Assembly: GCA_016281115.1 (NCBI GenBank)
Contig: JAEEHZ010000221.1
Coordinates: 1 to 14,506 of the forward strand
DNA from: Clostridiaceae bacterium
GTDB taxonomy: Bacteria; Bacillota; Clostridia; Oscillospirales; Acutalibacteraceae
Direction of reading: 5' to 3'
Length of the DNA stretch: 14,506 bases
Below are positions 11,736-14,506 of the stretch, in pieces (positions within the stretch are counted from its first letter, which is position 1; every line of letters begins with the position of its first letter). A program made the translations under genes and the position numbers. Under the pieces are notes generated by a model. That model saw only the letters and a program-made list of their open reading frames with translations. It was not told the DNA's origin and searched no databases.

Positions 11736-13688
11736 TTACTGTATTCTTCCGAACCCCTTTTCAAGCTCGCGTCTTTTAATAACGGTGGTTATGGGTCTGC
11801 CGTGAGGGCAATATTTTATCTCGGGATTTTCGATAAGCATTTCAACAAGCCGTATTATTTCAGGCAATGTGGTTTTGTTTCCGCCTTTTATTGCCGCTTT
11901 GCAAGCCGTTGTATGCAGAATTTCATCTGCGCGCTCGCTTAGGGTACGGTTTTTATTTTCGGCAAGGTAAGAGGCTATTTCGTATATGCTGTCCTGTATC
12001 TCATCTTCGTTTAAATATTGAGGAGCTGATCTTACTATAACTTTTCCGTTGCCGAAATCTTCGGTTTCATATCCCGATTTATCAAGCAGCTCCAAATTAT
12101 CGGTAATTGCCGAGTATTCCTCTGCGCTCAAATTAATTACTATCGGTTCAAGCAGAATTTGGGCAAAAGCTTCGCGTTCCTTCTTTAACTTTTCGTAAAT
12201 TATTCTTTCGTGCGCCGCGTGCTTATCTACTATTATTATTTCGTTTTCTCCGTTTTGTATGATTATGTATGTATCAAATATCTCTCCTATTATTATTAAA
12301 CCGGGTTCAGAAACAATACTTTTTATATCTTTTTCCGGTTCTTCGGATAATATTTGTTCACTTTTAGGCTCACCTTTTCTGTCAGTTTCGTGTAATGAAG
12401 TTTCAACAGAGTCTTTTAATATTTGATAAGGATTATAGTAATCTGAAATTTCGCCGTTATCTGCCTTAAAAGAATCTTTTAAAACGTAAGGTTTTTCTTC
12501 GGTAGGCTGCGGTGCAAAAAACTCACTTTTTTTAGGAATGAAAACGATGGGTTCTTCCTCTTTTTTATCTTCGTTTTTTTCAAGAGTGGGGAAAGCTTCT
12601 TTGTTGTGCCGATCTGATCTCGGCTCTGTTCTTTGTATAAATTCAAACGTATTATTTGACGTGTTTGTATGTGCATTTAAAAATAATTCTTTTGCGCTGT
12701 CACCTTTGAGCAGCGCAGTTTTGGCCCCGTGATAAATGCAGTCGAAAAGGGGCCTTTCGTTAACAAAGCGTACTTCCATTTTAGAGGGATGCACATTAAC
12801 ATCATATGTGCTTAAGTCCATTTGTATATTTATAACACACGCAGGAAATTTTCCCACCATAACAGAGCCTTTATATGCTTCTTCTATAGCTGCCGCCGCT
12901 GTGCGGCTTTTTATATATCTTCCGTTCAAAAAAAAGTTTTGCATATTTCTTGTGGCTTTAGCGCTTGCGGGCTTGCATATATACCCTTCAGCCCTGATAT
13001 TATCAACACTGTAAGTAAGCGGTATAAGGTCTTTTGCAAATTCTTTCCCCATAACGCTGTAAATCGCGGAAAGCATCTTTCCGTCACCCTGGGTGTTTAT
13101 GATGCGTTTTCCGTCACGGATAAACGTAAATGCTGTCTCGGGGTGGGACAAAGCTATCTTTTCCATTACTGCCGCAACCGAGTTCCCCTCTGCAACGTCT
13201 TTTTTCAAAAATTTCATTCTCGCTGGAACATTGTAAAACAAGTCGCGCACAATTATTGTGGTGCCGTTTGGGCAACCTGTGTCTTCAAGAGATATTTCTT
13301 CCCCGCCTTCTATAACATAGCTTGTGCCTAAATCTTCATTTTCAGCTTTTGTGATAAGCTCAACCTTTGCCACAGCGCACACCGAGGCAAGTGCCTCGCC
13401 TCTGAAGCCCAGCGTGCCTATGGCGTTCAGATCATCGGCGGTTTTTACCTTGCTTGTTGCGTGGCGCAAAAACGCTTTTCTCACGTCTTCACGCTCTATT
13501 CCGCAACCATTGTCGGTAACGCGCATATAAGTTATACCGCCGTGCTGTATTTCAACGGTTATTTTTGTAGCTCCTGCGTCTATGGCATTTTCACACAGTT
13601 CTTTTATCGCCGAGGACGGGCGCTCTACAACTTCTCCCGCTGCAATAAGCTCTGCGGTGTGCTTATCAAGAATATTGATCTTCGGCAT
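11736..13688 (-). CDS. mutL: DNA mismatch repair protein MutL with endonuclease domain
   Basis: This 650-residue protein couples MutS mismatch recognition to strand incision. The N-terminal GHKL ATPase shows ENAIDAGA (33-40), DNGCGI (59-64), RHATSK (76-81) and GTLGFRGEA (91-99). A polar, Glu/Lys-rich linker (about 335-460) separates it from the C-terminal dimerisation/nuclease domain. That domain carries DKHAAHERIIYE (488-499), ACKAAIKGG (596-604), CPHGRP (627-632) and GFGR near the end, the set typical of nicking MutL found in bacteria without MutH. The usual DQHA is DKHA here. The start was set at ATG 13688 because GGGAGGG lies 7 bases upstream; the GTG two codons earlier is too close to that SD. 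It lies 23 bases behind lepA, not in the common mutS-mutL order. Confidence 0.97.
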   Translation of the reverse strand: MPKINILDKHTAELIAAGEVVERPSSAIKELCENAIDAGATKITVEIQHGGITYMRVTDNGCGIEREDVRKAFLRHATSKVKTADDLNAIGTLGFRGEALASVCAVAKVELITKAENEDLGTSYVIEGGEEISLEDTGCPNGTTIIVRDLFYNVPARMKFLKKDVAEGNSVAAVMEKIALSHPETAFTFIRDGKRIINTQGDGKMLSAIYSVMGKEFAKDLIPLTYSVDNIRAEGYICKPASAKATRNMQNFFLNGRYIKSRTAAAAIEEAYKGSVMVGKFPACVINIQMDLSTYDVNVHPSKMEVRFVNERPLFDCIYHGAKTALLKGDSAKELFLNAHTNTSNNTFEFIQRTEPRSDRHNKEAFPTLEKNEDKKEEEPIVFIPKKSEFFAPQPTEEKPYVLKDSFKADNGEISDYYNPYQILKDSVETSLHETDRKGEPKSEQILSEEPEKDIKSIVSEPGLIIIGEIFDTYIIIQNGENEIIIVDKHAAHERIIYEKLKKEREAFAQILLEPIVINLSAEEYSAITDNLELLDKSGYETEDFGNGKVIVRSAPQYLNEDEIQDSIYEIASYLAENKNRTLSERADEILHTTACKAAIKGGNKTTLPEIIRLVEMLIENPEIKYCPHGRPITTVIKRRELEKGFGRIQ

Positions 13689-13711
13689 TTTCACGCCCTC
13701 CCTTTTGTTAT

Positions 13712-14506
13712 TTAGTCTGTATCCAATTTCAGAACAGCCATAAATGCGTCTTGTGGTACTTCTACGCTGCCAAGCTGGCGCATACGCTTTTTGCCTTCTT
13801 TTTGCTTTTCAAGAAGCTTCTTTTTACGGGTGATGTCACCGCCGTAGCATTTTGCAAGAACATCTTTTCGCATGGCTTTTACCGTTTCACGGGCTATTAT
13901 TTTTCCGCCTATGCATGCCTGTATCGGCACTTCAAATAATTGTCTCGGTATTTTTTCTTTCAGCTTTTCCGCCATTTTTCTTGCTCTGCCGTAAGCCTTG
14001 TCGGCGTGTATAATAAACGAAAGCGCGTCCACAACTTCGCCGTTGAGCATAATATCAAGTTTAACAAGCTTGCTTTCGGCGTATCCGTTCAGTTCATAGT
14101 CAAAGCTTGCATATCCTCTTGTGCGTGCCTTAAGCGTATCGAAAAAGTCGTAAACTATCTCCGCAAGCGGAAGCTCATAGTGGATATCGACACGGTCGGT
14201 ATCTATATATGTCATATCCTTAAATACGCCCCTGCGATCTTGGCACAATTCCATTATATTTCCCACATATTCGCCCGGAGTGTATATATGTGCGTCGCAC
14301 ATAGGCTCCTCGGCTCTTGCAACCAGTGACGGATCAGGATAATTTGTGGGGTTATCTATCATAATAACGCTGCCGTCTGTTTTTGTGATCCTGTAGCTTA
14401 CGCTCGGCGCAGTAGTTATAAGGTCAAGATTATATTCACGCTCTAATCTTTCTTGTATGATCTCCATATGGAGAAGCCCCAAGAAGCCGCATCTGTAACC
14501 GAATCC
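13712..14506 (-). CDS. lepA: Elongation factor 4 (LepA), C-terminal part, cut by the window end
   Basis: The 264 residues seen are the C-terminal portion of LepA/EF4, a ribosome-binding translational GTPase that acts on stalled or mis-translocated ribosomes. The visible part begins in the EF-G-like domain at GFGYRCGFLGLLHMEIIQE. It continues through ELPLAEIVYDFFDTLKARTR and ends with the unique LepA C-terminal domain (IPRQLFEVPIQACIGGKIIA, RKDVLAKCYGGDITRKKKLL, EKQKEGKKRMRQLGSVEVPQ). The GTPase domain lies outside the window, so the true start is not seen and the gene is incomplete only because of the window edge. The stop is 23 bases before mutL on the same strand, so the two are probably co-transcribed. 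Confidence 0.97.
   Translation of the reverse strand, partial: GFGYRCGFLGLLHMEIIQERLEREYNLDLITTAPSVSYRITKTDGSVIMIDNPTNYPDPSLVARAEEPMCDAHIYTPGEYVGNIMELCQDRRGVFKDMTYIDTDRVDIHYELPLAEIVYDFFDTLKARTRGYASFDYELNGYAESKLVKLDIMLNGEVVDALSFIIHADKAYGRARKMAEKLKEKIPRQLFEVPIQACIGGKIIARETVKAMRKDVLAKCYGGDITRKKKLLEKQKEGKKRMRQLGSVEVPQDAFMAVLKLDTD

Noticed and set aside
12822..13331. 169-codon plus-strand open frame
   Set aside because: It is antisense to mutL and made of Tyr/Phe/Cys/His-rich sequence typical of reverse-strand readings.

Overview
The window looks like a chromosomal segment of a low-to-moderate GC, anaerobic Gram-positive bacterium of the class Clostridia, most likely Oscillospiraceae/Ruminococcaceae. 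The grounds are a rubrerythrin with N-terminal rubredoxin, small DUF6106-like and DUF6465-like proteins that I associate with this group, strong Shine-Dalgarno (SD) sites, sigma-A type promoters, and a secreted cysteine peptidase ending in a two-repeat dockerin. The dockerin points to a Ruminococcus-like organism with cohesin/dockerin surface assemblies. Species cannot be read from the sequence. I see no rRNA, tRNA, CRISPR array, insertion sequence or integrase.

Layout. (1) 1-1330, plus strand: promoter, structured leader, reverse-type rubrerythrin, a 1-base-overlapping zinc-ribbon/four-helix membrane protein, and a terminator. (2) 1331-1640: AT-rich stretch with no convincing gene but two possible gene remnants. 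It leads into a promoter and a 49-residue one-helix membrane protein. (3) 1801-7692, plus strand: probable five-gene operon of a PF14907-type nucleotidyltransferase, a DUF6106-like membrane protein, a membrane-anchored 5'-nucleotidase-type phosphatase, CCA tRNA nucleotidyltransferase and a DUF1643 protein. It is preceded by a compact leader where one RNA arm can pair with either of two others, one pairing being a good intrinsic terminator, and where a small SD-led reading frame crosses the terminator and overlaps the first gene's start. (4) 7707-11156, minus strand: dockerin-bearing papain-like peptidase, QueT-type transporter and D-2-hydroxyacid dehydrogenase. A perfect palindromic two-way terminator lies between the convergent blocks. 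(5) 11315-11722, plus strand: a single DUF6465-like gene with a near-consensus promoter and strong terminator. (6) 11736-14506, minus strand: lepA (cut by the window edge) followed by mutL.

How it fits together. Most genes are housekeeping: tRNA 3'-end maturation, translation elongation factor 4, mismatch repair, oxidative-stress defence and queuosine-precursor uptake. The least understood parts are the nucleotidyltransferase operon and its leader. That operon combines a polymerase-beta-fold enzyme of unknown substrate, a surface nucleotidase-type phosphatase and the CCA enzyme, but nothing here proves a shared pathway. I found no strong evidence for an undescribed defence or mobile system. 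The best leads are the RNA leaders at 1801-1910 and 41-122, two genes whose SD sites are separated from their start codons by small hairpins, and the gene remnants at 1201-1494.
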